Below the pieces are notes generated by a model. It had not been told where the DNA came from. It ran no database searches and worked only from the letters and a program-made list of their open reading frames with translations. The position numbers and the translations under genes were made by a program. Shown here piece by piece: positions 17,881-26,483 of a DNA stretch of 64,000 nt; position 1 is the stretch's first letter, and the number at the start of each line of letters is the position of its first letter. Origin of the DNA: Betaproteobacteria bacterium HGW-Betaproteobacteria-9 (GTDB taxonomy: Bacteria; Pseudomonadota; Gammaproteobacteria; Burkholderiales; Burkholderiaceae_C); the NCBI GenBank assembly GCA_002842215.1, contig PHCC01000022.1:1-64000 (forward strand), read 5' to 3'.

Positions 17881-20091
17881 ATGCTCCAGAAACTGCTTTC
17901 CTGCGCCAACCGCTCTGCCCGGCGCCTGCTCCCGGCCTTGTCGCTGAGCCTGCTGCTGCCGCTCGCCGTGCAGGCGCAGGGCATCCTCGGTGGCGCCACC
18001 AGCCAGACCCCGCCCCAGATGGTGCAGGCGGAGCTGCTGGCCCACGCGCCCGACGGCGCCGCGCCCGGCGCAAAGCTTTGGGTCGGCCTGCAGCTCACCC
18101 ACACCCCCGAGTGGCACACCTACTGGAAGAACTCCGGCGACTCCGGCCTGCCCACCGAACTGCAGTGGACCCTGCCCGAAGGCGTGACGGCCGGTGACAT
18201 CGCCTGGCCCACGCCGCGCAAGTTCCCGCTCGGCACGCTGGCCAACTACGGCTACGACGGCACCGTGCTGCTGCCGGTGCCGCTGACCGTCGCGCCCGAC
18301 TTCAAGGACAGCCACGTGGACGTGCAGCTTTACGCCGCCTGGCTCGCCTGCCGCAAGGAGTGCATTCCCGAAGAAGGCCGCTTCACGCTGCGCATCCCCG
18401 TGCAGGGCTCGACCGCGCTGAACGGCCTGGCGTTCGAGGCCGCGCTGGCCGCCGGCCCGAAAGACCAGCCCGCCGCCGACAGCGCGCTGACGCCCGAACC
18501 CGGTTTCCTGAACGCCTCGCTCGCCGGCCTGCCCGCGGCCTGGCAGGGGCAAAAACTGGAGTTTTTCCCCGAAACCACCGGCCTGATCGAACCCGGCGCC
18601 GCCTGGACCCAGGCCTGGGACGGCGCACGCTGGACCGCCCGCGTGCCCCTCTCGCCGCAACGCAGTGACAGCCCGGCCCAGCTGGCGCTGGTGGTTGCCC
18701 AGGCCAACCCGCCCGGCGAAGGCGCGGGCAGTGCCGGCGCCCGGCTGACCGTACCGGTGCAGGGCAACTGGCCCGCCGCCGCGGCCCTGCCGGTGGCCGT
18801 GCCCGACGCGCTGCAGGCCGCGCTCGACGCCAACGCCGCCCGCGCCACGGCCCCGGCGGGCCCGACGGGCGCCCCGATCACGCTCTGGGCCGCCCTGATC
18901 GGCGCCCTCCTGGGCGGCATGATCCTCAACCTCATGCCCTGCGTCTTCCCGGTGCTCGCCATCAAAGTGCTGGCCTTCGCCAAACACGCCGATGACCGCG
19001 CCGCCCACCGCGCCAACGGCCTGGCCTACACCGCAGGGGTGGTGCTGTCCTTCCTGGCGCTCGGCGGCCTGCTGCTCGGCCTGCGCGCCGCGGGCGAACA
19101 GCTCGGCTGGGGCTTCCAGCTGCAAAGCCCGGGCGTGGTGGCGGCGCTGGCCGTGCTGTTCACCCTGATCGGCCTGAACCTCGCCGGCCTGTTCGAATTC
19201 GGCAGCGTGCTGCCCAGCGGCCTGGCCAGCCTGCAAGCCAAAAACCCCACAGCCGATGCCTTCCTGACCGGCGTGCTCGCCACGGCCATTGCCTCGCCCT
19301 GCACCGCGCCGTTCATGGGCGCCTCGCTCGGCCTGGCTATCGGCCTGCCCACGGTGCAGGCGCTGGCCGTGTTCGGCGCGCTTGGCCTGGGCATGGCGCT
19401 GCCGTATCTGGCCGCCAGCTGGTGGCCCGCCGTGGCGCGCGCGCTGCCGCGCCCCGGCGCGTGGATGAACACCTTCCGCCACGGCATGGCCTTCCCCATG
19501 TTCGCCACCGTGGTCTGGCTGCTCTGGGTGCTGGGCCAACAGAGCGGCATCGATGGCGCAGCCGCCCTGCTCATGCTGCTGGTGGTGCTGGCGCTGCTGG
19601 TGTGGGCGCTCGGCCTGCGCGGCAAGAGCCGCACCGTGCTGGCCGGCCTCTCGCTCGCCGGTCTGCTGTGGCTGGGCTGGAGCGTGGGGCCGAATGTCAC
19701 GCGCATGCAGGACGCCAACCCCGGCACCGAAATCGCCACCGCCGTGCAGGGCCTGAGCTGGCAAGCCTGGAGCCCCGAGCGCCAGGCGGCGCTGCTGGCC
19801 GAAGGGCGCCCCGTGTTCGTGGACTTCACCGCCGCCTGGTGCGTGACCTGCCAGTACAACAAGCGCACCACGCTCGCCAACGCCGACGTGCTGGGCGACA
19901 TTGCCGCCAAAAACGTGGCCCTGCTGCGCGCCGACTGGACCCGCCGCGACCCGGCCGTGACCGCCGAACTCGCCCGACTGGGCCGAAACGGCGTGCCGGT
20001 CTACGCGATCCACCAGAACGGGCTGGCCCCGCAGGTGCTTTCTGAAGTGTTGGGCGTGGACGAGGTTCGCGCCGTGATCGCTGGGCTGTAG
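17881..20091 (+). CDS. DsbD/ScsB-type protein-disulfide reductase
   Basis: A 736-aa envelope protein. It has a signal peptide ending near VQAQG, a periplasmic alpha domain with the WHTYWKNSGDSG motif typical of the ScsB-like DsbD subgroup, and a TM core of about eight helices. That core carries the paired redox cysteines in NLMPCVFP (near 350) and SPCTAPF (near 471), and a C-terminal thioredoxin domain with AAWCVTCQ (near 650). Together they move electrons from cytoplasmic thioredoxin to periplasmic partners. The ATG at 17881 starts the signal peptide; a longer frame exists upstream without one. The next gene encodes a periplasmic thioredoxin-fold protein, a plausible electron acceptor. Confidence 0.9.
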   Translation: MLQKLLSCANRSARRLLPALSLSLLLPLAVQAQGILGGATSQTPPQMVQAELLAHAPDGAAPGAKLWVGLQLTHTPEWHTYWKNSGDSGLPTELQWTLPEGVTAGDIAWPTPRKFPLGTLANYGYDGTVLLPVPLTVAPDFKDSHVDVQLYAAWLACRKECIPEEGRFTLRIPVQGSTALNGLAFEAALAAGPKDQPAADSALTPEPGFLNASLAGLPAAWQGQKLEFFPETTGLIEPGAAWTQAWDGARWTARVPLSPQRSDSPAQLALVVAQANPPGEGAGSAGARLTVPVQGNWPAAAALPVAVPDALQAALDANAARATAPAGPTGAPITLWAALIGALLGGMILNLMPCVFPVLAIKVLAFAKHADDRAAHRANGLAYTAGVVLSFLALGGLLLGLRAAGEQLGWGFQLQSPGVVAALAVLFTLIGLNLAGLFEFGSVLPSGLASLQAKNPTADAFLTGVLATAIASPCTAPFMGASLGLAIGLPTVQALAVFGALGLGMALPYLAASWWPAVARALPRPGAWMNTFRHGMAFPMFATVVWLLWVLGQQSGIDGAAALLMLLVVLALLVWALGLRGKSRTVLAGLSLAGLLWLGWSVGPNVTRMQDANPGTEIATAVQGLSWQAWSPERQAALLAEGRPVFVDFTAAWCVTCQYNKRTTLANADVLGDIAAKNVALLRADWTRRDPAVTAELARLGRNGVPVYAIHQNGLAPQVLSEVLGVDEVRAVIAGL

Positions 20092-20168
20092 GCGCCCCCC
20101 GCGCCGCCTGCGGCGTCACCCCCCCAAGGGGGGGCGCACCTGGCGGCCCGGCAGAGCCGGTTCCGCGG
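20092..20168. repeat. dispersed GC-rich 3'-end repeat, copy B
   Basis: It starts at the base after the DsbD-like stop codon and runs CGCGCCGCCTGCGGCGTCA, a C7/G7 hairpin, GGCGGCCCGGCAGAGCCGG and TTCCGCGG. It is the reverse complement of the copy at 11482-11566, but has the same orientation relative to the gene it follows. The two adjacent hairpins may help end transcription. Similar elements are, to my knowledge, widespread in Comamonadaceae. Confidence 0.7.
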
Positions 20169-20233
20169 GCACCTTGAACCAAAACGTCCCCGCGCTTGTC
20201 TCAGGTTGTCTGTCCTCCCACGGAGCCAAGACC

Positions 20234-20860
20234 ATGCTGCAACGCCGCCAACTCGTCACCCTGGGCACCGGTGCCCTGGTTCTGCCCCACCTGCTGGTCA
20301 TGCGCTCGGCCCACGCCGCCGCCAGCGTCGGCCAGCCCGCGCCCGACTTCACGCTGAGCGACACGGCGGGCAAACCCGTCAAGCTCTCGCAATTCAAGGG
20401 CAAGCCGGTGGTGCTGGAGTGGAACAACCCCGGCTGCCCCTTCGTGCGCAAGCACTACCAGGGCAACATGCAGGCGCTGCAGAAAGACTTCACCCACCAG
20501 GGCGTGGTCTGGCTCGCCATCAACTCCACCGAAGACGCCAGCAGCGACTACCTCAGCCCGCCCCAGCTCGCGCGCTGGATGCAGGACAAAGGCGCCAGCC
20601 CCAGCGCCACGCTGATGGACGAAGACGGCCAGGTCGGCAAGGCCTACGGCGCGCGCGTCACGCCCCACATGTTCATCGTCAGCGCCCAGGGCCTGCTGGC
20701 CTACGCGGGCGCCATCGACAGCATCCCATCAGCCCGCGCAGCCGACATTCAAAAAGCCACCAACCACGTGCGCCAGGGCCTGGGCGAACTGCTCGTCGGC
20801 AAACCCCTGAGCACCACCACCAGCCAGGCCTACGGCTGCAGCATCAAATACAAATCCTGA
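20234..20860 (+). CDS. exported thioredoxin/peroxiredoxin-fold protein
   Basis: A 208-aa AhpC/TSA-redoxin fold protein. The N-terminus MLQRRQLVTLGTGA followed by a hydrophobic stretch and SAHAA is a signal peptide, possibly Tat because of the RR pair. The active region is NNPGCPFVRKHY, with a single cysteine at the resolving/peroxidatic position rather than CxxC. The C-terminal Cys in SQAYGCSIKY may pair with it. The ATG at 20234 has a GGAG ribosome-binding site; an earlier ATG at 20174 adds 20 residues without signal features. Placement behind the DsbD-type reductase suggests it is reduced by that protein. Confidence 0.82.
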   Translation: MLQRRQLVTLGTGALVLPHLLVMRSAHAAASVGQPAPDFTLSDTAGKPVKLSQFKGKPVVLEWNNPGCPFVRKHYQGNMQALQKDFTHQGVVWLAINSTEDASSDYLSPPQLARWMQDKGASPSATLMDEDGQVGKAYGARVTPHMFIVSAQGLLAYAGAIDSIPSARAADIQKATNHVRQGLGELLVGKPLSTTTSQAYGCSIKYKS

Positions 20861-21246
20861 CGGCCCCGGAGCGGCTAACAGAAAACCCCGCAAAAAGCGC
20901 ATTTGGCAGCGCTCACTTATGCACAAATTTTGTGCCACGGGCCAGCAGCGAACGCCAGAGAAAAAACCACCCTCCCAGGGCGGAGCATCGGACGCACATC
21001 CTCGAAGACCGTTGATTTCATTGGATTCTGGTGTCTGCTTTTTTTCCGTGCAATTCAAGCAAGCCCTTGATTTAAAAGGCCTCCCGGCCTGTGCCCAGAC
21101 ACTATCAACAAAGTTATCCACAGAAACTCTGGACAGCGGCAAAAGCCAAAGCGAATCAAAGACTTACATCGATTTCCCGAAGTTCAACCGAAGAAAGGTC
21201 GCGGGTTGGTGGCGCAGGTGCGTTTGGGTTGAGCGTCGGCCAATGG
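20861..21246. other. intergenic region holding DnaA-box block 1
   Basis: A 386-bp stretch without a credible gene. Most of it (20912-21194) is homologous to 23297-23570 (listed separately), including two DnaA-box matches and a palindrome. The following gene is on the opposite strand and points towards this block, so it is not simply a promoter. Confidence 0.6.
20912..21194 (+). repeat. noncoding block 1 with two DnaA boxes (homologue of 23297-23570)
   Basis: Direct reading shows the same ordered elements as in the block at 23297-23570: CTCACTTATGCACAAAT, a palindrome GCACAAATTTTGTGC (20921-20935), GTTGATTT, TCTGCTTTTTTTCCG, AAGCAAGCCCTTGATTTA, TATCAACAAAG, TTATCCACAGAAA, TCTGGA, AATCAAAGACTTACATCG and TTCAACCGA. 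TTATGCACA (20917-20925) and TTATCCACA (21114-21122) both fit the DnaA box consensus TTATNCACA in the same orientation. A role in DnaA binding is inference. Confidence 0.75.
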
Positions 21247-21786
21247 CTACACGCCGCCGCGGCGCGAATGGGCAGCCTCTTTGATCTGACGGGACAGACG
21301 TGCCCTTGCCGAGCGCAACAGGGCGCGCGAATACGTCTTGTGAAATCCGAGCAAGGCGGTGAACACCAGCCCCATGCTGTTGCGGTCACCAGAGGAGGAA
21401 CGCGGCGGCACCACCGCGGAGCCAAAAAACAGCTGGGTCGAGGCGGGGAGCTCGCTGGAGCCTGCCACGACCATGAGCCACGACCTGGTGCGACCGGTCG
21501 CGAGGACGATCTGGTTTTCGGCGCGCGACTCCACGGTCCAGGCGGCAAACGATGAGCGTTGCCCCTCGGCCAGTTGCCTGGCTTGTGCGTCGGTGGAAGG
21601 GAGCGACAGAAACAGCCCCAGCAACAGGCGTTCGAGCTTGAACAGCGCCGTGGTGTAAAAAGCCTCGACGAACTGGGCGTGGCTGACCAAGGCCGGAAAC
21701 TCCGTCACGTAGCAGTCCGCGTACACGCCCGAGGCGATGTAGTGGCCGAGCAGAGAACCCGGCGGGACTTCAGAAACGCGGATCAT
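21247..21786 (-). CDS. hypothetical protein (possibly DUF2867-like)
   Basis: A 179-aa protein I cannot assign firmly. It is mixed alpha/beta with no signal peptide. The central part SRTENQ-like segment (VESRAENQIVLATGRTRSW), and the C-terminal FHKTYSRALLRSA followed by basic residues, recall DUF2867 proteins, but the match is weak. Codon use is like the neighbours, so it is probably a real core gene. The ATG at 21786 is divergent from hemE, with a 302-bp spacer, and the 3' end points at DnaA-box block 1. Confidence 0.7.
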   Translation of the reverse strand: MIRVSEVPPGSLLGHYIASGVYADCYVTEFPALVSHAQFVEAFYTTALFKLERLLLGLFLSLPSTDAQARQLAEGQRSSFAAWTVESRAENQIVLATGRTRSWLMVVAGSSELPASTQLFFGSAVVPPRSSSGDRNSMGLVFTALLGFHKTYSRALLRSARARLSRQIKEAAHSRRGGV

Positions 21787-22088
21787 GGTGGGGGGTCGTT
21801 TTCGGTGGATCGGCTCGCATCTTCGGGCCGTCGACGCTCATTTTGGCACCGCAGATGCGTGTCGCGAACGGCCCAGGCCCTCGCCCCGAGCGAGATAGCC
21901 CCGCCCGCTGCGGTTGTCAATGCCGATTTCAGCGGGCCTCTCCGCGTGAGGCGTTGTTCTCCGGAAAGTGCCATCGACGCGCAGCTCGCCACCGCGTGAC
22001 CCGCCTGCCTGCGCTGGCTCAAAGTACGGTCAAAGCCCAGGCGGGATAATCGCGGCTTCCCTTTGACGACACCGCACCGGACACCCCC
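21787..22088. promoter_or_regulatory. divergent spacer upstream of hemE
   Basis: 302 bp between the divergent hypothetical gene and hemE. GATAAT at 22045-22050 would be a good -10 hexamer for hemE, and GGGATAATCGCGG recurs before uup (about 369-381). I see no matching -35 box, so promoter assignment is tentative. Nothing else recognisable is present. Confidence 0.3.
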
Positions 22089-23183
22089 ATGAGCTACGCC
22101 CCCCTGCAGAACGACACCTTCCTGCGCGCCTGCCTGCGCCAATCGACCGACCACACGCCGGTGTGGCTGATGCGCCAGGCCGGCCGTTACCTGCCGGAGT
22201 ACTGCGCCACGCGCGCCCGGGCGGGTTCGTTCATGGGGCTGGCGACGAATGTGGACTACGCGACCGAGGTGACACTGCAGCCGCTGGAGCGTTATGCGCT
22301 GGACGCGGCGATCCTGTTCTCGGACATCCTGACCGTGCCGGACGCGATGGGCCTGGGCCTGTCGTTCGCGCAGGGTGAGGGCCCGAAGTTTGCGAAAACG
22401 GTGCGCACCGAGGCCGATGTGGCCACGCTGGCCGTGCCGGACATGGACAAGCTGCGCTACGTGTTTGACGCCGTCACCAGCATCCGCAAAGCGCTCAATG
22501 GCCGCGTGCCGCTGATCGGTTTTTCGGGCAGCCCCTGGACGCTGGCCTGCTACATGGTGGAGGGCGGCGGCTCGGACGACTACCGCGCCGTGAAGAGCCT
22601 GATGTACAGCCGCCCGGACCTGATGCACCGCATTCTGGCGATCAACGCCGACTCGGTGGCGACCTACCTGAACGCGCAGATCGAGGCCGGCGCGCAGGCG
22701 GTGATGATCTTTGACAGCTGGGGTGGCGTGCTGGCCGACGGCAAGTTCCAGGACTTTTCGCTGGCCTATACGAAGCGCGTGCTGGCGCAGCTCAAGCGCG
22801 AGCACGACGGCGTGACCATTCCGCGCATCGTGTTCACCAAGGGCGGCGGCCTGTGGCTGGACGACATGAAGGACATGGACTGCGAAGCCCTGGGCCTGGA
22901 CTGGACGGTGAACCTGGCCAAGGCGCGCGCGACGGTGGGCGACCGCAAGGCGCTGCAAGGCAACATCGACCCGAACGTACTGTTCGCACCGCCGGAGGCG
23001 ATCGACCGCGAAGTGGCGGCGGTGCTGGAAAGTTTTGGCCCGCCGCACCAGGGCGCCGGCACCGGCCCCACGCACATCTTCAACCTGGGCCACGGCATCA
23101 GCCAGTACACCCCGCCAGAGAACGTGAAGGTGCTGGTTGACGCGGTGCACACACACTCAAAACGCCTGCGCACGCCAGGCTGA
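22089..23183 (+). CDS. hemE: uroporphyrinogen decarboxylase
   Basis: A 364-aa cytoplasmic enzyme of haem synthesis that decarboxylates the four acetate side chains of uroporphyrinogen III to give coproporphyrinogen III. The substrate-binding signature [11 protein letters not shown] occurs at residues ~29-39, [14 protein letters not shown] near 145 and the C-terminal NLGHGI near 335, all diagnostic. The length matches the family (about 355-365). It stands alone between two homologous DnaA-box-bearing noncoding blocks. Confidence 0.97.
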   Translation: MSYAPLQNDTFLRACLRQSTDHTPVWLMRQAGRYLPEYCATRARAGSFMGLATNVDYATEVTLQPLERYALDAAILFSDILTVPDAMGLGLSFAQGEGPKFAKTVRTEADVATLAVPDMDKLRYVFDAVTSIRKALNGRVPLIGFSGSPWTLACYMVEGGGSDDYRAVKSLMYSRPDLMHRILAINADSVATYLNAQIEAGAQAVMIFDSWGGVLADGKFQDFSLAYTKRVLAQLKREHDGVTIPRIVFTKGGGLWLDDMKDMDCEALGLDWTVNLAKARATVGDRKALQGNIDPNVLFAPPEAIDREVAAVLESFGPPHQGAGTGPTHIFNLGHGISQYTPPENVKVLVDAVHTHSKRLRTPG

Positions 23184-23296
23184 ACACGGCCCTGGCCAGA
23201 CCGGCCGGTCGGTCCCGGACGGCCACAACTGGGTCAAAAATCCAGCCTGCGACAAGCCCTTAGCACAAAACTTCGGGAAAAAACCGCTTGACACAA

Positions 23297-23570
23297 CTCA
23301 CTTATGCACAAATCTTGTGCTGCGGCGCCGCAACAATTTTTCAGCGCGGGTGAATCGGTTCGGCGCCAGCCAACTCTCGCAAGCTGTTGATTTGATTGAC
23401 TTTTGATTTCTGCTTTTTTTCCGGGCAGTCTAAGCAAGCCCTTGATTTACAAGGCTTCCCGGCCCGCAAAACGCACCTATCAACAAAGTTATCCACAGAA
23501 AGTCTGGATAGCCCCGGAAGCCATGACAAATCAAAGACTTACATCGCTTTCCGACAGTTGAACCGAGGAA
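23297..23570 (+). repeat. noncoding block 2 with two DnaA boxes, directly upstream of priA
   Basis: Second copy of the block at 20912-21194, same strand. TTATGCACA is at 23302-23310, the imperfect palindrome GCACAAATCTTGTGC at 23306-23320 and TTATCCACA at 23489-23497. The order and most of the sequence between them are conserved, but the copies are diverged (several substitutions and small indels), so this is not a recent duplication. The block ends 12 bp before the priA ATG, so it must contain the priA leader and probably its promoter. Confidence 0.75.
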
Positions 23571-23582
23571 ATCCCGCTAACC

Positions 23583-25748
23583 ATGGCTTTTTGGCCCAGC
23601 ATCGTCGTCGCCACCCCGGCCCACAGCGGCGTGGGTGCGACGCTCACCTACCGAAGTGAGTTGTCGCTCGCACCGGGTGCGCTGGTGCGCGTGCCGCTGG
23701 GTTCCCGCGAGGTGCTGGGCGTGGTCTGGGACTGCCCGGATGCCCCGCCCGAAGGGCTCACCGAAGCCCGGACCAAGGCGGTCGCGGGCGTGCTGGAGGG
23801 CCTGCCGGCACTGAACGGGTGCTGGCGCCAGCTGGTGAAATTCAGCGCCCAGTATTACCAGCGCAGTCTGGGCGAGGTGGCGCTGGCGGCCCTGCCGCCC
23901 CAGTTGCGCGAGCTCGACAGCACCCAGCTGGCGCGCCGGCTCAAGCGCCGCGCCAAGGCGGCGGCCGGGGTGCCGCCCACAGCGCCCGAGGCGCTGCAGG
24001 GCCACGACCTGAGCGCCGAGCAGGCCGAAGCGCTGCAGGCGCTGGCCGCGGCCACCGCGCCGGTGCTGCTGTACGGCGCCACCGGCAGCGGCAAGACCGA
24101 GGTGTATCTGCGCGCCACGCAGGCGGTGCTGGAAACCGCCGCGCCCGAAAACGAGGCCCCCACCCAGGTGCTGGTGATGGTGCCCGAGATCAACCTCACG
24201 CCGCAGCTGGAGGCGCGCTTTCGTGAGCGCTTCGAGCCCGCGTTCGGCATCGGCTCGGTGGTCTGCCTGCACAGCGGCATGACGCCAGCGCAGCGCCTGA
24301 CCAGCTGGCTGGCCGCCCACACCGGCAGCGCGCGCATCGTGCTGGGCACGCGCATGGCGGTCTTTGCCAGCCTGCCGGGGCTGCGACTGATCGTGGTGGA
24401 CGAGGAGCACGACCCGAGCTACAAGAGCCAGGAAGGGGCGCGCTATTCGGCGCGGGATCTGGCGGTGTACCGGGCGAAGGTGGAAAGTGAGGCGCTGGCC
24501 AATGCCCCTCACCCCAGCCCTCTCCCGCCAGCGGGAGAGGGAGAACGACCGCGTTGCCAGGTGCTGCTGGGCTCGGCCACGCCTTCGCTGGAGAGCTGGC
24601 ACGCCGCGGACCAGGGGCGCTACCTGCGACTGGAAATGCCGGGTCGCATTGGTGGCGGGGCGCTGCCGCGTCTGCGCCTGGTGGACATGAACCACCAGCC
24701 CAAGGGGGCGGTGCTCGCGCCGCCGCTGGTGGCGGCCATGGGCGAGCGCATCGCGCGTGGCGAGCAGTGCCTGGTGCTGCTCAACCGCCGCGGCTACGCG
24801 CCGGTGCTGGCCTGCCACGACTGCGGCTGGAAGAGCGGTTGCCCGCACTGCAGCGCCTACCGCGTGTTCCACAAACTCGACCGCACCCTGCGCTGCCACC
24901 ACTGCGGCTTCACCGAACGCGTGCCGCGCGCCTGCCCGGACTGCGGCAACCTCGACATCGCACCCGTGGGCCGCGGCACCGAACAGATCGAGGAACAGCT
25001 CGCCGGCCTGCTGGTCGACGTGAAACGGCCCGACGGTCAACCCGCGCGTGTGGCGCGCATGGACGCCGATTCGACCCGCCTCAAAGGCAGCCTGGAGCAG
25101 CAGCTCGAAGCCCTGCACAGCGGCGAGGTGGACGTGTTGGTGGGCACGCAGATGATCGCCAAGGGCCACGACTTCCGCCGCATCACGCTGGTGGCCGGGA
25201 TCAACGCCGACTCGGCCCTGTTCGCCAGCGACTACCGCGCACCCGAGCGCCTGTTTGCCCTGCTCATGCAGGCGGCGGGCCGCGCCGGGCGCGACGCCGC
25301 GCAAAGCGGCGCGAGCGAGATGTGGATCCAGACCTGGTACCCGCAGCACCCGCTGTTTGTCACGCTGAAAAAGCACGATTACCCGGCCTTCGCCGCCGAG
25401 CAGCTAACCGAACGCGAGCAGGCCGGCATGCCGCCCTACGGTTTTCAGGCGCTGCTGCGCGCCGACGCGCGCACCCAGCAGGCCGCGCAGGCGTTTCTGA
25501 ATATCGCCGCCGAACAGGCCGCCGGCCTGCCGCACCGCGACGACATCACGCTCTACCCTGCCGTTCCGCTGACGATCCAGCGCGTGGCCAACGTGGAGCG
25601 TGCGCAGATGCTGGTGGAGACCCACTCGCGCGGCGCGCTGCAGCGCTTTCTGTCGGCCTGGCAGCCGGTGCTGCACGCCTGCCGCAGCGCGCCCGAAGCC
25701 AAGGGCCTGGTGCGCTGGGCGGTGGATGTGGACCCGCTGTCGATCTAG
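23583..25748 (+). CDS. priA: primosomal replication-restart helicase PriA
   Basis: A 721-aa SF2 DNA helicase that reloads the replisome at stalled forks. Walker A is GATGSGKTE near residue 165, the DEEH box is near 273, and a zinc-binding cysteine cluster lies at about 410-456 (CHDCGW, CPHCS, CHHCG, CPDCG). The ATG at 23583 begins the conserved N-terminal 3'-end-binding domain. Between the DEEH and GSATPSLESW motifs the protein carries an extra ~15-residue insertion (near residues 308-322) encoded by a REP-like palindrome, listed separately. A MITE-like element abuts the stop codon. Confidence 0.95.
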   Translation: MAFWPSIVVATPAHSGVGATLTYRSELSLAPGALVRVPLGSREVLGVVWDCPDAPPEGLTEARTKAVAGVLEGLPALNGCWRQLVKFSAQYYQRSLGEVALAALPPQLRELDSTQLARRLKRRAKAAAGVPPTAPEALQGHDLSAEQAEALQALAAATAPVLLYGATGSGKTEVYLRATQAVLETAAPENEAPTQVLVMVPEINLTPQLEARFRERFEPAFGIGSVVCLHSGMTPAQRLTSWLAAHTGSARIVLGTRMAVFASLPGLRLIVVDEEHDPSYKSQEGARYSARDLAVYRAKVESEALANAPHPSPLPPAGEGERPRCQVLLGSATPSLESWHAADQGRYLRLEMPGRIGGGALPRLRLVDMNHQPKGAVLAPPLVAAMGERIARGEQCLVLLNRRGYAPVLACHDCGWKSGCPHCSAYRVFHKLDRTLRCHHCGFTERVPRACPDCGNLDIAPVGRGTEQIEEQLAGLLVDVKRPDGQPARVARMDADSTRLKGSLEQQLEALHSGEVDVLVGTQMIAKGHDFRRITLVAGINADSALFASDYRAPERLFALLMQAAGRAGRDAAQSGASEMWIQTWYPQHPLFVTLKKHDYPAFAAEQLTEREQAGMPPYGFQALLRADARTQQAAQAFLNIAAEQAAGLPHRDDITLYPAVPLTIQRVANVERAQMLVETHSRGALQRFLSAWQPVLHACRSAPEAKGLVRWAVDVDPLSI
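24505..24543. repeat. REP-like palindrome inserted in frame within priA
   Basis: The sequence contains CCCTCTCCCG (24518-24527), a 4-nt loop, and CGGGAGAGGG (24532-24541): a perfect 10-bp hairpin, preceded by CCCCTCACCCCAG. This is the common proteobacterial REP-type motif usually seen between genes. Here it is read in frame as PHPSPLPPAGEGE inside PriA and keeps the reading frame open. Confidence 0.8.
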
Positions 25749-26047
25749 GGCCTGTTAACACTATTTTTCCAAGTGCGAATGGGTTGAAAACAGCGCCAAT
25801 CTAGGCGCGCGACGACGGCCAGACTGGACGTCTGGCCTAGGAGTGCAACGACGAGTGGCGCTGTTTTCAACCCATTCCCTTCGGGTTGCGGCCAAAAAGG
25901 CCATGCGCGGCGTTGCGAAGCCTTGCCGGGGGGGCAACCCCGGCTGCGTTTCGCGCCCTCGGCCAGCCCCGACAGGGGATGGGCGACACGCGCATGGCCT
26001 TTTTGATCCGCAACGCATCTTGGAAAAATAGTGTTAACAGGCCCTAG
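25745..26047. mobile_element. MITE-like element with nested inverted repeats
   Basis: The ends are perfect 29-bp inverted repeats, 25745-25773 and 26019-26047, reading CTAGGGCCTGTTAACAC inwards. If CTAG (or TA) is the duplicated target, the element proper is 25748-26044 or similar. Inside are further inverted pairs: 25777-25798 with 25856-25877 (22 bp, perfect), GGCCAGAC/GTCTGGCC (25817-25837), and TTGCGGCC..GGCCATGCGCG (from 25886) with CGCGCATGGCC..CCGCAA (to 26013). No transposase frame fits in ~300 bp, so it would be non-autonomous. The left end overlaps the priA stop codon. Confidence 0.75.
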
Positions 26048-26069
26048 GTGTTGAGTCTCAGGCGCTTGT

Positions 26070-26483
26070 TCACGCCGGGAGCGCTTCCCGCGCAGGCCAG
26101 AGCTGCTCCAGCGTGTGGATCACGTCGTGCAACCTGAACGGCTGCAGCAGCAGCCGGCGCACATCGAGCGCCTTAAGCCGGGCCACCAGCGCCGTGTCGA
26201 CCACCCGCGCCATCGCCACCACTGGCATGTCCGCCTCGCAGCGGAAGGCGCCGGCCCGCAGCCGGGTCAGGAAATCCAGCGCGGCATCGCCTTCGACCAG
26301 CGACATCAGCACAGCCTGCGGCGCTCCGGTCTTGAGCCATTGTTCGGCCGACGCGACGCTGATCGTCTGGCGCACGCGCGCAATCTGCATCTCGCGGCAC
26401 ACCGAAGCCACTGTGCCGCGCACCAAGCCGTCGGGTTCGATCAGCAGCACCTTGCGAGCGAGGGCGCCTCCCGGGGTGGTCAT
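26070..26483 (-). CDS. degenerate receiver-domain protein
   Basis: A 137-aa protein with the fold pattern of a response-regulator receiver: KVLLIEPDG at the start (acid pocket reduced to one Glu/Asp pair), a QAVLMSLVEGD segment where the phospho-Asp strand should be, and LLQPFRL where the conserved KP lysine is replaced by Gln. The phosphoryl-accepting Asp and the Lys are therefore missing, making this a pseudo-receiver. The ATG overlaps the stop of the upstream GAF gene (ATGA), so the two are coupled and probably work together. Confidence 0.75.
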   Translation of the reverse strand: MTTPGGALARKVLLIEPDGLVRGTVASVCREMQIARVRQTISVASAEQWLKTGAPQAVLMSLVEGDAALDFLTRLRAGAFRCEADMPVVAMARVVDTALVARLKALDVRRLLLQPFRLHDVIHTLEQLWPAREALPA

